From positions 5,055,501-5,119,500 of the forward strand of contig NC_092612.1 in the NCBI RefSeq assembly GCF_047663525.1: DNA of 64,000 nucleotides, given 5' to 3'. This document shows, piece by piece, positions 1 through 11,941 of this stretch (position 1 is the first letter of the stretch; each line of letters begins with the position of its first letter). Source of the stretch: Anas platyrhynchos. Lineage: Eukaryota; Chordata; Aves; Anseriformes; Anatidae. A program made the position numbers and the translations under genes. The notes under the pieces were generated by a model. The model was not told the origin of the DNA. It saw only the letters and a list, made by a program, of their open reading frames with translations, and made no database searches.

Positions 1-150
1 CCCCCTCGTCCTGTCACCAGGCACATGGGAGAACAGGCCAACCCCCACCTCTCTACAGCCTCCTTTAATGTACTTATACAGAGCAATAAGGTCACCCCTG
101 AGCCTCCTCTTCTCTAGGCTGAACAAGCCCAGCTCCTTCAGCCGCTCAAT
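1..150 (-). mobile_element. CR1 LINE fragment
   Basis: Bases such as AAGGTCACCCCTGAGCCTCC, TTCTCTAGGCTGAACAAGCC and CAGCTCCTTCAGCC are hallmark reverse-complement CR1 sequence. It is cut by the window edge. Confidence 0.88.
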
Positions 151-278
151 TCTCTACTGTCTAATACTGGGAGACATTTTAGGTCATGATTGGAATACTT
201 TATTATACAACATTGCCTACAACTTTGATGTATCTCAGAGATAGTTACTTACTTCAGCTGACAACACTTTTCAGTTAC

Positions 279-474
279 CCTCTTTCAGTTTCTCATCCAC
301 ACTATTTCTTCTTCTGAGTAGCTGATCCCTTTCCTTCTGAAGAACCTGAATTTTTTCCAGAATGTCTGTCTTATCTTCAGTAGTGCTGTCCTGAAGCTGC
401 ATACCTTTATCACACAATTCCTGGTCCAGCATACTTAAGCGAGTAGACAATTTCATACTATCTTTGTTTAAAGC
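279..474 (-). pseudogene. KIF27: KIF27 coiled-coil exon (last one in window)
   Basis: An open 196-base exon from ALNKDSMKLSTRLSMLDQEL through VLQKERDQL to DEKLKEG, donor GTAACT. The next human exon (RVLSPEEEHVLFQ) must lie beyond the left edge; 1-150 is CR1. Confidence 0.9.
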
Positions 475-1140
475 CTTTAAAAAAAAGAAAAAAAAAGAGA
501 GAGAGAGAGAGAAAGAAATAAGAGGAAGAATGAAAGAAACCGTAAATATAAAACTCCTCCCCATAAACATGTACATGAGACTGTCGCATCCTAAAGTGGA
601 AGACCTGTCTACTTCTTGTAAAGGGATGCCATTTAGGCTAAGTAGACAGCTACCATAAAATTTACTATTTAATCAAAAGATGAAAGAAAACAAAGAAAAG
701 CAATGTGCAGTTTTCTACATATCTTACATGAGTTAGTCATTACGGTGACAATGACATTTCAATTTCTGTTTCTCAGTAGCCAAAGTAAATAATACAGAAT
801 GTTTCTCTGCCATGTTCTCTACTTTGCAGGCATTGAGCAATTTTTTAGATATCGTTATTTAATGTGTTGCAATAACAGAACTTTGGAAGTCAGATTTTGT
901 TTTGTTGTTAGAATTTCAGGGATATCATGTAAATAAAGGTTATTACATTCTATTACTCATGTTTAAAATGTTCATTTGATCAAGCCACACAATAATGTAA
1001 TGGCAGCGCTAGAGATACAAGTCGCATGGCTTAAACCTCTTCTGTTATCCGGCTGCCCTCCTCCCATAGTCTTTTCAGGCAGTTCTACAATTGTGTTAAG
1101 TTTCTTTCTTTCTTTCTTTTTTTTTTTTTTCTTGAATCCC

Positions 1141-1317
1141 CTGGCTAGATCTCAGTTTCTTGATTTCTAGGAGGCTCTTCTCTTGCAATAATGCTTCTTT
1201 TTTAGCTACAATGGCTTCTCTTTTCTTTAAATCTTCTTCTAGTTCCGCTAACTGTTGGTGCTGTTGAAGAATTCTTTCCATTTCTTCATCCAGCCATTTC
1301 TTTTGCTCTTCTAACTT
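1141..1317 (-). pseudogene. KIF27: KIF27 exon with mutated splice donor
   Basis: An open 59-codon exon with [35 protein letters not shown] and KKLRSSQ, close to human. The exon end CAG is followed by GGGATT; the donor GT is GG (1139-1140). GG donors are not used by the major spliceosome, so correct splicing to the next exon is doubtful. Confidence 0.9.
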
Positions 1318-2384
1318 CTACAATTTAAACAGAGATCCAGAGAGCATTAACGAGGACTATTTGGGTCAGAATTTTATGACTATGTTTTTCCTCTTTTAGA
1401 GTAACTGATAAAACGTGAGAAATCAACATTTCAATTCTTAACATTAAGTGATCAACAGAATCCTGATTCAGGATAATACAGAAATAGGACTGACTTAAGG
1501 AGAGGCTCAGCAATGTTATATTACTACATCTTATGCAAACAATTTTATCAGATGCTTTTAAGGAAATGTATTATTTTCCTAAAAACAGTTATAGAAATAG
1601 ATGTCATATATAGAATGACAACAACTAAGTTTGAAAGGTACCACAAGAAATCAGCTAGCCCATCCTCATTGCATGATTCTTGCCCAAGACCAAGATTTGT
1701 GGAAAAACACATCGTGATGAGAAACTGCGATGCTGAAAGAAAGAAAAAATGGGAGTTCTGATCCTGCTAGCAGAGTCTATTATAAGTCTCTTCTGAAGCA
1801 ATGGTTTATCAGTGGGCATATTGCTGGTATGGCTAAGAAGTTGCTTTTATTTCGTTTTTTAAATTGATTTTCACCTCTAAAGACTTTGGTTAACTCATGA
1901 AACTCTCATGTTCCAATGTCTAGTTCTGAAATCATGCAGGTAGCACTGTTGCACAGGAAACCTACTATTCTAACACTGTCATGAACAACCAAAACCATAG
2001 CCGTCTGTCATATTTGTCAGATGGGAAAAGAAATAAACAAACAAACCGTGCAACATTTATAACAGAGCTCATCAGAATCACCTTCAAGCCTACCAGACAA
2101 CCAAACTCGTTGAATTTCCAGCTATCTGAATTACTACCTTTGACAAGTCATAGAAAAAACAAAGACATTACAGCCCTCTCCTTTCGTTCATTCAAAACCA
2201 GTTAAAGAGCTTCTTGACTTGTCTCAGTTTTTGCTACAAAAAAAAAAAAAAAAAACAATTTAAAAAAAAAACAGGGGAGGGAGGACGGAATACTCTTCTT
2301 CCAAACGCTTTACAAAGATGACACGGGGTGAATAAAGACACCTTTCTTTTCAGTGTCCACACAGATTTGGAATAGATTAGCTAC

Positions 2385-2492
2385 CTCTGATTTCTGTAAA
2401 GTCCCCACCGAGTTATTTTTCTTCTTTTTAAATGCAGCAATCTCTCTGTCTTTAAGAATCTTCTGTTGCTGTTCCATCTTAAGCTGAAGTTC
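2385..2492 (-). pseudogene. KIF27: KIF27 exon, divergent coiled coil
   Basis: Phase-0 exon of 36 codons, open: ELQLKMEQQQKILKDREI ... GTLQKSE, then donor GTAGCT. It aligns with human EIQLKTGQEEGLKP and the following variable stretch. The acceptor at TTTAGAG was picked because it keeps the phase. Confidence 0.78.
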
Positions 2493-2842
2493 CTCTAAAC
2501 AAAAACAAACAAACAAAACTTTCTTTCTGCCTCAATCAGTGTGTTTTTCAAACACATTTAATGACAGAATCTACACAATCATGAAATCAGAAATATTGAA
2601 CTAATTTACATGCAAAATTGCAACTCAGGGCTAGACATCACATAATAACATTCAAAAAAATAGCTGAAGAGAAAGGAAGAATGAAGATTTCTGTGAAAAT
2701 ACTTATACACAATTTCTTCAGTGTCAAGTAAGCAATTACTTAAAAGGACAAAATCTGGTAGTATAGTACATTGCCTTTGGGAAAACAAAGGTCAAACTGG
2801 TTGATCTTATTCTTTGTCATAAGGAAACAGAAAGAATCCTAC

Positions 2843-3041
2843 TTTAATTTGTAGCTGGTCCCGCTGAAGCTCTGCTTCTAGTTGCTTCTTTTTTTTCACT
2901 CTCCTCACGCAGTCTTTTCTCTAGCAGGGTCTGCTGATGCTTCATCTGAGCCACGTTCTGTTCAAGTTCTATTGCTCGTTTTTCACTTTGGTTAGATAGA
3001 GAAGCCAGATTCTTAGTGTCTTGCTTCTTCTTCTGTAAGGC
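2843..3041 (-). pseudogene. KIF27: KIF27 coiled-coil exon with extra A
   Basis: It encodes ALQKKKQDTKNLASLSNQSE and LEQNVAQMKHQ, then shifts at an eight-base A run (plus-strand T run 2889-2896). With seven A the frame continues KKKQLEAELQRDQLQIK as in human. The exon is 199 bases, one more than the phase-neutral 198. Confidence 0.9.
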
Positions 3042-3404
3042 CTGAATGTTCATGGAAAATTTCAGCTTAACAACAGGAAAACTTAAAACTAAAACCCGAC
3101 TCAGGTTAATTCTCTATTTCACTGAGTTAGGACAGTGAGCAAGACTTGCTACATTTTGCCACAACAATCACACATTATCTCTAAGGTCTCTGAGCCTTCG
3201 TAAAATCATCAAAGACAGAACTATCTAACTACTTAGTTGTTAAATAGTAGTGGGTATAACTGTGTGAAGGTTCTCATTGGCTACTTCAATCCAACTAGCT
3301 TCAATTGTGTGAAGCTGGTGAGAGTTTCACAAGCAGAGTGTACGGATTTCAAAGGTGATGCTGAGACAGGAATTTGCAAATCCTAATGGTCATATTGGAA
3401 ATAC

Positions 3405-3597
3405 CTGCACTTTCAGCTTAGCTGCATCCATCTTCTTTCGGAACTCTCTTTGCAGCTTGGCTTTCTCAGCTCCTTATTCTCCAGCTCCTGAAGCTGCTTT
3501 TGAGTTTCGGCCAGTTCCATTTTGGCCTGCTCGGATTCTTGCTCCGGTTTAGTTATCTTCAAAGAATATTGCCTGCTTACACACTCTGCATCCTTAC
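3405..3597 (-). pseudogene. KIF27: KIF27 coiled-coil exon with 13-base deletion
   Basis: It encodes SRQYSLKITKPEQESEQAKM and ETQKQLQELENKEL, then jumps to EKAKLQREFRKKMDAAKLKVQ in another frame. The human residues between (SDVA region) are missing. The junction near 3465-3472 implies a loss of about 13 bases between short GAG repeats. Confidence 0.9.
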
Positions 3598-4692
3598 CTT
3601 AAAGACATCATATCCAAATAGTTTTAAAACAGCAAGCTAATAATTTGCAATGTATCACTTAAACCTGTAATTGAATCGTTACTTACTTCATCCTGATTAA
3701 ACCAAAAATTTCTGAGACATTTTACAAACCTAAACAAACAGCTCCCTTATAACACTGAAATATAGATGAACGAAGGAATCTTAAATCTGAACTCTTCATA
3801 AATCATCTGATGTCACCAAAGAAAGTAACACCTGAGTGCCACATCAAGTGAAAATTTTCTGCCTACTGCAGTCCTTGACAAAATAGCTTGCCTGTATTAT
3901 TATGTTTTTTGTTGTTTGTTTGTCTGTTTGTTTGTTTGTTTTTCCCCAGAAGAATATGCTACATATTTCTCAGCTTTCAACTTGGTAATCAGCAAAAAAC
4001 TCTCGATTGTGTTTCTACTGATTTGCCCTGTTCGGGCAATCTGATTTGCTCTGTTTGGGATTCCGTAAGTACTGTTACTGGGGGCGCACAATGTTTCTCA
4101 ATGCCAAAAGACTGCCTCAGGAGAATATGTACACACTAGAAGAGTGTGATTGAAACAGGTAAGCACAGATCTTTAGGGTCATCACAATGATAAGTTTCTG
4201 GCAAGCATATATATATCAGGACAGGTGTGTAATGATATAGGCTAACAGGGACACTGACCTTTTCCCTCATCCACTTCTGACTCCTGCTTCTCTACTGCTA
4301 TGATGGCAATGCAAGCATTCCCAGCACAGTGTCGTATCTTCTCTCCTATCCCAGACACTGGGTGACAAACACATGTCCATGAAGAGATCAGTTGCACTAA
4401 GCATACATGAAAAATTACACTATAGGTGGACAAACACAATAAGCTACAAAACACAAAAAAATATTTAACAAACAAATCTGCAGATCACAGCTGAGTAGGA
4501 CACAATAAAAATTTGCAGCCTTCAATGCACTCATAGCAAGTAATTCATAGAAGTTAGGAAATTGTAAGTTACCAGAAGTATTCCCGCAGAAGAAAATTAC
4601 CCAAAAACTAAGATATGCAGGTCTTCAGAAGTTTTGTGTCTTTTTTCTTGCTTATTTCTGAATGTCTTCATTTCAATTTTTCAGTCACTTAC

Positions 4693-4848
4693 CTGTTCTT
4701 ACTAATTCCTTAATAAGTTCTTCTTTCATTTTGATGTTAAGTGCAAGTTCTCCCATTTTTTGCTTGGCCTCAGTGAGTCTCAACTCTGAATTCTTTAACT
4801 TCTGCATGTTAAAAACATGACTTTTCTGGAGGCAGTTGATTTCTTCAC
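4693..4848 (-). pseudogene. KIF27: KIF27 coiled-coil exon (KLKNSELRLTEAKQKM)
   Basis: A 156-base exon, open, encoding LQKLKNSELRLTEAKQKM-type sequence followed by NIKMKEELIKELVRTG, almost identical to human. Acceptor TTTCAAG, donor GTAAGT. Confidence 0.92.
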
Positions 4849-5414
4849 CTTGAAAGAAAACAAAACAATGTGGAGACCAAAAAAAAAAGGAATAAAAAAG
4901 GAATAAAAGGAATACACTCTTTAGCCAAAAGACAGTGATCTGAAATATAGTATGTATAGAATTCTTACAAATGAAGCGAAAGAGCCAAAAGGAGAGAGTA
5001 TTGCAAAGAGTCTTTTCCCTGCCGTCTAAATATGGAAATGACAGCATGCATTAGCATTTCAAGAATGCTAATGAATGCTAATCTGAGAGAGAAAAAACAT
5101 ATTTAATTTAAGCATTTTCAGTGCATCTCTGATGAAATAATAGCATGTTTCCTTTTCTTGAACTAGTACTAGATTTGTAGGTCAAGTGCTTTCTCGCTAG
5201 TAAGTAGTACTCAAACATTAAGGTCACTGATGTCAATTTCAGAAAAGGGAAAGGAAAATAATTAAAAAATAAATTTATGTTGAGCTATAATGAAAAAAGT
5301 ATTTGTAGCAAATAAAGACATTTTGATGAGAAAAATAATTACATGTGATAAAGACATTATTGCATATTCTAGTATTATATCTAACACAATTTACTCTCAT
5401 GACTTCCATTTTAC

Positions 5415-5548
5415 CTGTGGCTGTATCAGTCTGTGGCACAGATTTGTCACATAAGCTGGACTTGTCAACTTGACATTTCATGTCACTTTGCTCAAAGGGA
5501 AAGCACAGAGAAGCCTGTTTTCGTGTCCATTTTTTGTTTATTGAATGC
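5415..5548 (-). pseudogene. KIF27: KIF27 exon, poorly conserved linker
   Basis: Predicted from acceptor CTTAG, donor GTAAAA and phase fit with both neighbours (134 bases). The peptide WTRKQASLC ... TDTAT aligns only loosely with the human linker after RSRSW, so the borders are less certain than for other exons. Confidence 0.7.
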
Positions 5549-5934
5549 CTAAGAAAGAATGGAAAACATGATACATTCTAAACACAAAGGGATTTTTTTT
5601 TCTTTTAACTTTATATAAAGTACATGATATTAAAGAGAAGAGTGCCAAATTGAGAAAGCTTACATAAGCATTTGCACCTTCTTCTTCCCATGCTTGATCT
5701 TGTTGGATGATGTCCCCAAAACAAAGATCATGCAATCTTTATCGCATCAAAAAAATGTGGTTTATAAACTAGTTTCATAATATGCCTAGTTGGTCCTGCA
5801 AATTTATTTTAAGTAGTATCACAAATGGCCTCACATTACAGTAGGATTAGGCAGTAATATTATATTTGCTATATATTTATCTGTAACAAAAGTTAAAGAA
5901 AAAATTACCTAAATGAGAAAAAAAAATAAATTAC

Positions 5935-6094
5935 TTTTGACTGTCTGTATTTTCTTTCTCTTCATCACTCTGATAGAGAGGTGGCAGTGAAGGACTTCAT
6001 CTTGATCTTCTATGTAGCTCAGTATCATCTGGCTACGAGCACGGAATCCTGCCATCATCCGAGCCAGGGAAAAAGCAGGGGGACTGGTATACAC
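5935..6094 (-). pseudogene. KIF27: KIF27 exon with one-base loss
   Basis: The exon encodes VYTSPPAFSLARMMAGFRAR and EVLHCHLS in frame, then shifts. The correct continuation SDEEKENTDSQK is in the next frame, so about one base was lost near 5973-5980. Donor GTAATT is weak but present. Confidence 0.85.
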
Positions 6095-6460
6095 CTGCCA
6101 AAAAGCACCAAAAAAACACTTGGAATAGTTCAGTAATTCTTCATTGATATTCCAATAGTATTTCAGTTTAAAAGTCTATCACTACCTGACCTTGTATGCA
6201 GAATTGCAGGTGTTTAAATAATATTTCTGAGTACCTGTGTACCAGAAGGTTTTGCAAGAGAAGGTTCTGCTTAGAACACTTGTCCCAAGTGCAAAAGAAG
6301 GTACTGTTACCAACTTATTACCCAAAATGTTCAGTTTATCAGTACAGAATAATCATTCATTTTGGGAATGCTTCCTATCTGAACTGTTAAACATTGCACA
6401 AAAAGATCACTAAAGACTACAGCTTTATGACTGTGATAAATTCTGTGTTTTAAGTCAATT

Positions 6461-6570
6461 TGTATGGGGCTTTGAGCAACCTGATCTAGTGAAAGGTGTC
6501 TCTGTCCATGGCAGAGTTGGACTAGATGATTTTTAAAGGTCCCTTCAAACTCCAGCCATTCTGGGATTCA
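6461..6570 (+). mobile_element. CR1 LINE 3' tail
   Basis: GGGCTTTGAGCAACCTGATC, CATGGCAGAGTTGGACTAGA and CCATTCTGGGATTC are the avian CR1 3' end, plus orientation, in a KIF27 intron. Confidence 0.9.
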
Positions 6571-6768
6571 AAATGTAAGCCCATAGATTTTGGACAACTG
6601 GGACATAGCGTGTGTTGCAAGACATTCAAAAGTACTTTTTCAGTCTTCAATGCTAAAATGCTTCAAAGCTAAACAGCAGCTGACAAGAGGTCACCATAAT
6701 TTGTCATGCCCAATAGAATTATTGAACAATAACTGTTAAAAAAAATGTAATGCTTAGGTAGACCTTAC

Positions 6769-6975
6769 CTTTCGTGTCTCTGTCCCTGAAGATGGGTAAA
6801 GGGAGTGTAGCAGACTCTTTGTGAGTGGGACACTGTATGGCCTTCTTGCAGATGCCGTAACAGCAGGCCCATCTCCACAAGCACTTGAGAAGTCCCAAGT
6901 TTTCACAACCATAAACTTCTCTAATTTTTCTTTTAGCTGATCAATAAGGATTTGCTGTTCCACCATTTTTTCATT
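6769..6975 (-). pseudogene. KIF27: KIF27 exon with GDGP...RRPYSVP
   Basis: A 207-base phase-0 exon (69 codons), open. It encodes NEKMVEQQILIDQLKEKLEK, CGDGP, RRPYSVP and ends TETRK before donor GTAAGG, matching human CGDGP, RRPYTVP and DSRK. Confidence 0.9.
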
Positions 6976-8475
6976 CTCATATGAAAAAAACAAAAACAAA
7001 AACGGTTGCTGATCATCAGATTTGCATCATACCTTTCTAAATTCATTATAAAGGTCAGTCTTCTTGTATATCATTCACTAACTCTAAATTCTTCTGCAGT
7101 GCACAGGCAAATTCTGCAACAAACTGAAAATTCTCTGGCATGACAGGTAGAATCTTACCTCTCCCCAAACTCCAATCATTTTTTTGAGACATTTTTGTCT
7201 CTAAAGGACCTGTCCTATATAAATTATGTCAGCTAGATTTAGACATCTAGTGAGAAGTAGATGACATATTTATCAGCCCTTGCTTGCCTTATTTGTGTGT
7301 TCATGGATAAATAAAACGGTAATTCAAGAAAAATGTTCAAATGAAGCACATGGTCTGAGTTTAAAGAATGAAATGTACATACATGTAGGCTTCCTCTTCC
7401 TCTTGGAGTGGTCCAACTTGAAAGATTATTTTTATTAATTAACATTCATAAAATTGGACGTGACCCCAGGATCCCCTGTATCAACCGTTACTTTCTTTTC
7501 TACCCAGCCTCAAATTTGTCGGTAATGCTAGTTTGAAGAACTTACTTGCCTTTCCTACAGCAATCTCTGTGCATTGTTCAAAATTACATATCTTCACTGA
7601 ACTGATTTATCCATAAGGCCAAGACCATACAATTTTCAGTCTTCTCTGTTCCTTTCAGAATACATCGAAAATCTTGCCTACCAACAGGAAATTTGAATAA
7701 CAGCTAGAGATAGTTAACTAAAGTATGCATTCTCCTACTTTGAATCATATATTTTTTATTTATTCTTTTTTTCTCATCTTCTTAGACTGCAAGTCCTTTC
7801 CCCATACATAGACAATGCCCCACAAATTGACATTTTGTTGGAATACAATACATAATATTTCTGTGTCATAGCAAAAAGAATATATATGTCAATACCATAC
7901 ATTTTATGATTGTGGAAGTAGTAATGGGCAACTCCACCTTGCAACTTTTTTTTTTTTTTAATCCCTATAAGACTCTGTCCCTTATGCCCTTGTACATACA
8001 ACCCCATAGTGCATAACCTGTTACATAAATACATGGGTACAAACATTTACATGCTACTTTTACAGTTCTTATTCTGTCATGTATCATTGAAACGACACTT
8101 TCCTGTGCATACAACTTTAAGCCATTTGACACAAGCATTTGATTTAATTATTATACTGATTTTTCTGTTTTTAAGTAAAAGTGAGAGCTGCGATCTTTTG
8201 CCTACAGTACAACTGTTTCTGTTCATAACATCTGCCTCGTATCCTCCATAGGATACAATTATAAGCATAATCGTATATAAGCATCTATGTGTATTAGAAG
8301 CATGGATTGTTTCAGTCTAATAAGCTGACAATATGCAGTATGGGTTAAAAAAGGAAAACACACAAAAAAAGCCTATCCAGAGATGACAGAACAGAAAAAA
8401 AGTTACAGAGGGAAGGAAAAGATGGTGACCAGTGTACTTACCTTTCATTCATTGACTCTCCCCAAGCCATCAGCA

Positions 8476-8588
8476 AAGAAGAGGAAAAAGGAGGAAAAGG
8501 AGGAAAAGGAGAATAAGGAGGAAAAGGAGAATAAGGAGAATAAGGAGAATAAGGAGAATAAGGAAAAAAAGGAGAAAAAGGAGAAGAG
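8476..8588 (+). repeat. Purine-only minisatellite, GGAGAATAA/GGAGGAAAA units
   Basis: More than 110 bases almost free of pyrimidines except the T of GAATAA; 9-base units, several identical in a row. It can form triplex DNA. The Lys/Glu open frame across it is not a gene. Confidence 0.92.
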
Positions 8589-9323
8589 TACTAACTAGCC
8601 ATGTTTATGCTGTTCCCTTTAAAAAAGGTCAGATCTATCATCCTATAAAGTCAGATCTATCAACTATCCTATATATGGTCTCCTGGATCTTGAAATGCTA
8701 TTCACTTACTACCCATTACAATTTCATTAGCATATACAAGATCTAGAGAGGGAAGGAGGCAAGCAGTGTTTCCACTGTGTCACTCAGCTTCTTGTAATAG
8801 TAAACTCTCAGAATACTAGGATGAAATTCTGTCTTAAAAAGTCAAAAGGCAACAATACTTTACTCTCACACTGAATAAAGATATAACAAAGCATGTTTCT
8901 ACACAGCCTTTCAATTAAAGCATTCTGTAGGAACTTGATGGTCTTTTTGAGATTCTAAACAATCTTTTAAAGCCTTTCAAGTCCTAAATCATGAATCGTC
9001 CTGAAACAACTTAGCAACAACACAGATCTGGAGGAAGGCAGGAAGCAAAGAGAGGGTGAATGAATCACTTAATATCATACAGGAAGGCTGTGGCAGTTAG
9101 GCTGATACACAAACTTCAGGAATCACAGTACTGTGATTCACCCACTAGATGATCTCAGCTCATTAGGGAATACAGCTCTAATTCAAACAAGGTGCTTGTA
9201 AGACTGGTAGGTGTTTACATCCAAAAAAATTCTGAAGGATCTGTCTTGAAATCATGAGTACATTCCTATAGTGGATGGATGGTTCGATATACATACATGT
9301 AATATATGCCAGAGGAAAAATAC

Positions 9324-9467
9324 CTGTAATCTATGTGTTTCTTCAGCCTTCTTTAAAGATTCCAGTTGCTCTTCATTTTCCTGTATTAATGTCTTTATCT
9401 GATTCTGCAATATCTTCAATTCATGATCCTTCTGGATGAATACTTCCTCATCCATAGCTAGAGCCTG
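9324..9467 (-). pseudogene. KIF27: KIF27 coiled-coil exon
   Basis: A 144-base phase-0 exon (48 codons), open, encoding MDEEVFIQKDHELKILQNQ and ending at HRLQ before donor GTATTT. It aligns with the human stretch beginning CVLAADEVVFNQKELEV. Confidence 0.88.
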
Positions 9468-9616
9468 CTAGATAATAAAAGGAAAATTCAGCCAGTGGAA
9501 AAGCAGGCATTGTTATTCTTGAAGTTGGAAAATTAAATACATACATATATTTATTTGTTGTTCAAAGATGTGATTGGAACTGCAAAGTTGGGACGTATAT
9601 ATGGCAAATTCTCCCA

Positions 9617-10095
9617 CCATAGAATCACAGAACAGCTGAGGCTGGAAAGGACCTCTGGAGGTCACCTGGTTTAACCCCTGGCTCAAGCAAGGCCACCTTG
9701 AGCAGGATGCCCAGGACCATGTCCAGGTGGCTTTTGATGGTCTCAGAGGATGACTCCACCTCTTTGGGCAACTTGTTCCAGTGCACAGCCACGGCCACCA
9801 CACAGTACACAAGTGCTTCCAGATGTTAGCCTAGAAGCTCTTGTGCCCACTGCCTTTTGTCCTGGCTGCACGTTCACTGCACCTTCCCTTCAGGTATTTG
9901 TAAGACATTGCTAAAATCCCCCACTGAGCCTCCTCTTCTCCAAACTGAACAGTCCCATCTCTCTCAGCCTTTCCTCATTGGAGAGGTGCTCCAGTCCCTT
10001 AAGCATCTTTGTGGCCCTCTGCTGCACTTTTTCCATTATGTCCCTGAATCTCTTGCATGGGGGAGCCCGGAACTGAACAGAATCAAGCAGAATGC
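9617..10095 (-). mobile_element. CR1 LINE copy
   Basis: It begins with the inverted 3' tail (CATAGAATCACAGAACAGCT) and continues through CTTGTTCCAGTGCACAGCCA and CCTCCTCTTCTCCAAACTGA. The open frames here are CR1-derived. Confidence 0.9.
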
Positions 10096-11045
10096 AGTAG
10101 AGAAGTTGGAAAGGACCTACAAAGATCATCAAGTCCAACTGGCTGACCACTTCAGGACTAACCTAAAGTTACAGCATGTTATTGCGGGCAGTGCCCAAAC
10201 GCCTCCTGAATACTGACAGGCATGGGGCACCAAACAGCTCGCTAGGAAGCCGGTGCCAGTGTCTGACCATCCTCATGGTACAGAAATTTTCCCTGATGTC
10301 CAGCGTGAACTGGACATCCCCCACAGCTTTGTGCCATTCCCATGCATTCTTCCCTCAGTTACCAGCAGCACAGACCAGCACCTTCCCTCCTCAGCAAGTT
10401 GCTGAGAGCCATGAGGTCGCCTCTTGGCCTCCTATTCTTCAGACTGGACAACACAAGTGTTCTCAGTCTCTCCTCATAGGACCTGCCTTCCAGCCCTTCT
10501 ACCAGCTTTGTTGCCTTCCTCTTCACACTTTCAATTATCTTCACATCCTTTTTCAACTGGGGTGCCCCTGAGCACACGATACTCAAGGTGAGGCCACATC
10601 AATGCTAAATATGGTGGGAGACTCCTCTTTTGACTGGCTGCCTATGCTGTGTATAACGCACCACAAAATACAGTTTGCAACTGCAACTGGACACACTACT
10701 CCAGCTGTGGCCTCACTGAGCGGAAGGATCACATCTGTTGACCTGTTAGTGACACTTTGCCTAGTGCAGCCAACAAAACCACTAGCCTTCTTAGGAGGAA
10801 GGGCACATGGCTGACTCATGTTCAACTTGGTGGCCACCAGGACGCCCAGCTCCTTTTCTGCAGGGCTGCTTTCCAGCAGGGTGGCCCCCGGCATGCACTA
10901 GTGCCTGCAGTTGTTCCTCTTCAGGTGCAGGACTCTGAACTTGCCCTTGCTGAACTTCATGAGGTTCTTGTCAGCCCACCTTTCTAGGCTGTCAAGGTCC
11001 CTGTGGCTATGGCAGCATGGCCCTCTGGGGAATCAGCTGCTCCCT
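10096..11045 (-). mobile_element. Second, longer CR1 copy, with nested or broken parts
   Basis: A fresh inverted CR1 3' part starts near 10100 (TTGGAAAGGACCTACAAAGA), and a CR1 body with CAGGACGCCCAGCTCCTTTT and TCTGCAGGGCTGCTTTCCAG runs to about 11045. A non-CR1-like seam lies near 10610-10660. The two CR1 copies are head-to-tail in a 1.4 kb block within the KIF27 intron. Confidence 0.82.
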
Positions 11046-11941
11046 TCAAAAGTGGTTTCCACCAGTCGTTTCTTTACTTCTGTTTCTCATCTATTGATTT
11101 TGTTTTGACAAGTTTCTTTCTCCCAAAGGAAATAATGGACCCATAACCAACACTACCTTACAAAGTGGGTATTTAAATCCAATTACTTTCTTCGGTGTGC
11201 TGTGAGATTTGGCTGTAAAATCTCAGCATCAATCATAATATTAATACACTTCTCAAACAAAAAAATAAGGATGGCCCTCCTCATTTTTCATCTCAAAGAA
11301 GAGCCTAAAGATTAAAGAAATTATAATGTTATTTTTTTTCAGATGTTTTTCTGGGTAAGTGATCCAATAGTGATTGAAGGTTACTTCCAAATGTAGTTGG
11401 CCTTCCAGAAAACCTTTAGGAGCCAAATGCAAAGTATAGACACACTATGTCTTACCATTCTAAAGACAGATACTTCTGTACAACTGTATCTTTTCTGTAC
11501 AACCTATATCTTTCAAGTAAATACAGCTCTTAAGAGCTGCTCAAGAGCCTTTATTGCCCTGTTTATTTTAGCATCTCCCTAACCATCTCCTCCGAGCTGT
11601 GGATGGCATGCTTACCTGGGTATCTTTCAGTTTAAACCCAGCTCTTACACTGTTTTGAACCTGGGAAGCAGAGCTTTACAATAAGCCAGAGAAAAAAAAT
11701 GAAGAATAAATAACAGAGCTGTAATTTAGGATGATGAGAACCAAGAAAAGCCAGAATTTGTGTATGCGATTGCGAGGTAACAATCTACAGGCTTACCAGA
11801 ATTCAGTGTGAAAAATGAAAATAGGTTGATTTTATAAAATTCTAACTTGTTGGAACTCTATCTCCTCCTCCTACAAGACAGACACATTAGCTTTCCTGAT
11901 TTGTTCATAGGTACCTAAACAATCAACTTAGAATGAAATAC

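Noticed and set aside
8383-8598. 71-codon Lys/Glu-rich frame
   Set aside because: Only a translation of the purine minisatellite.
9513-10987. Open frames resembling reverse-transcriptase context peptides
   Set aside because: They are fragments of CR1 copies, not host genes.
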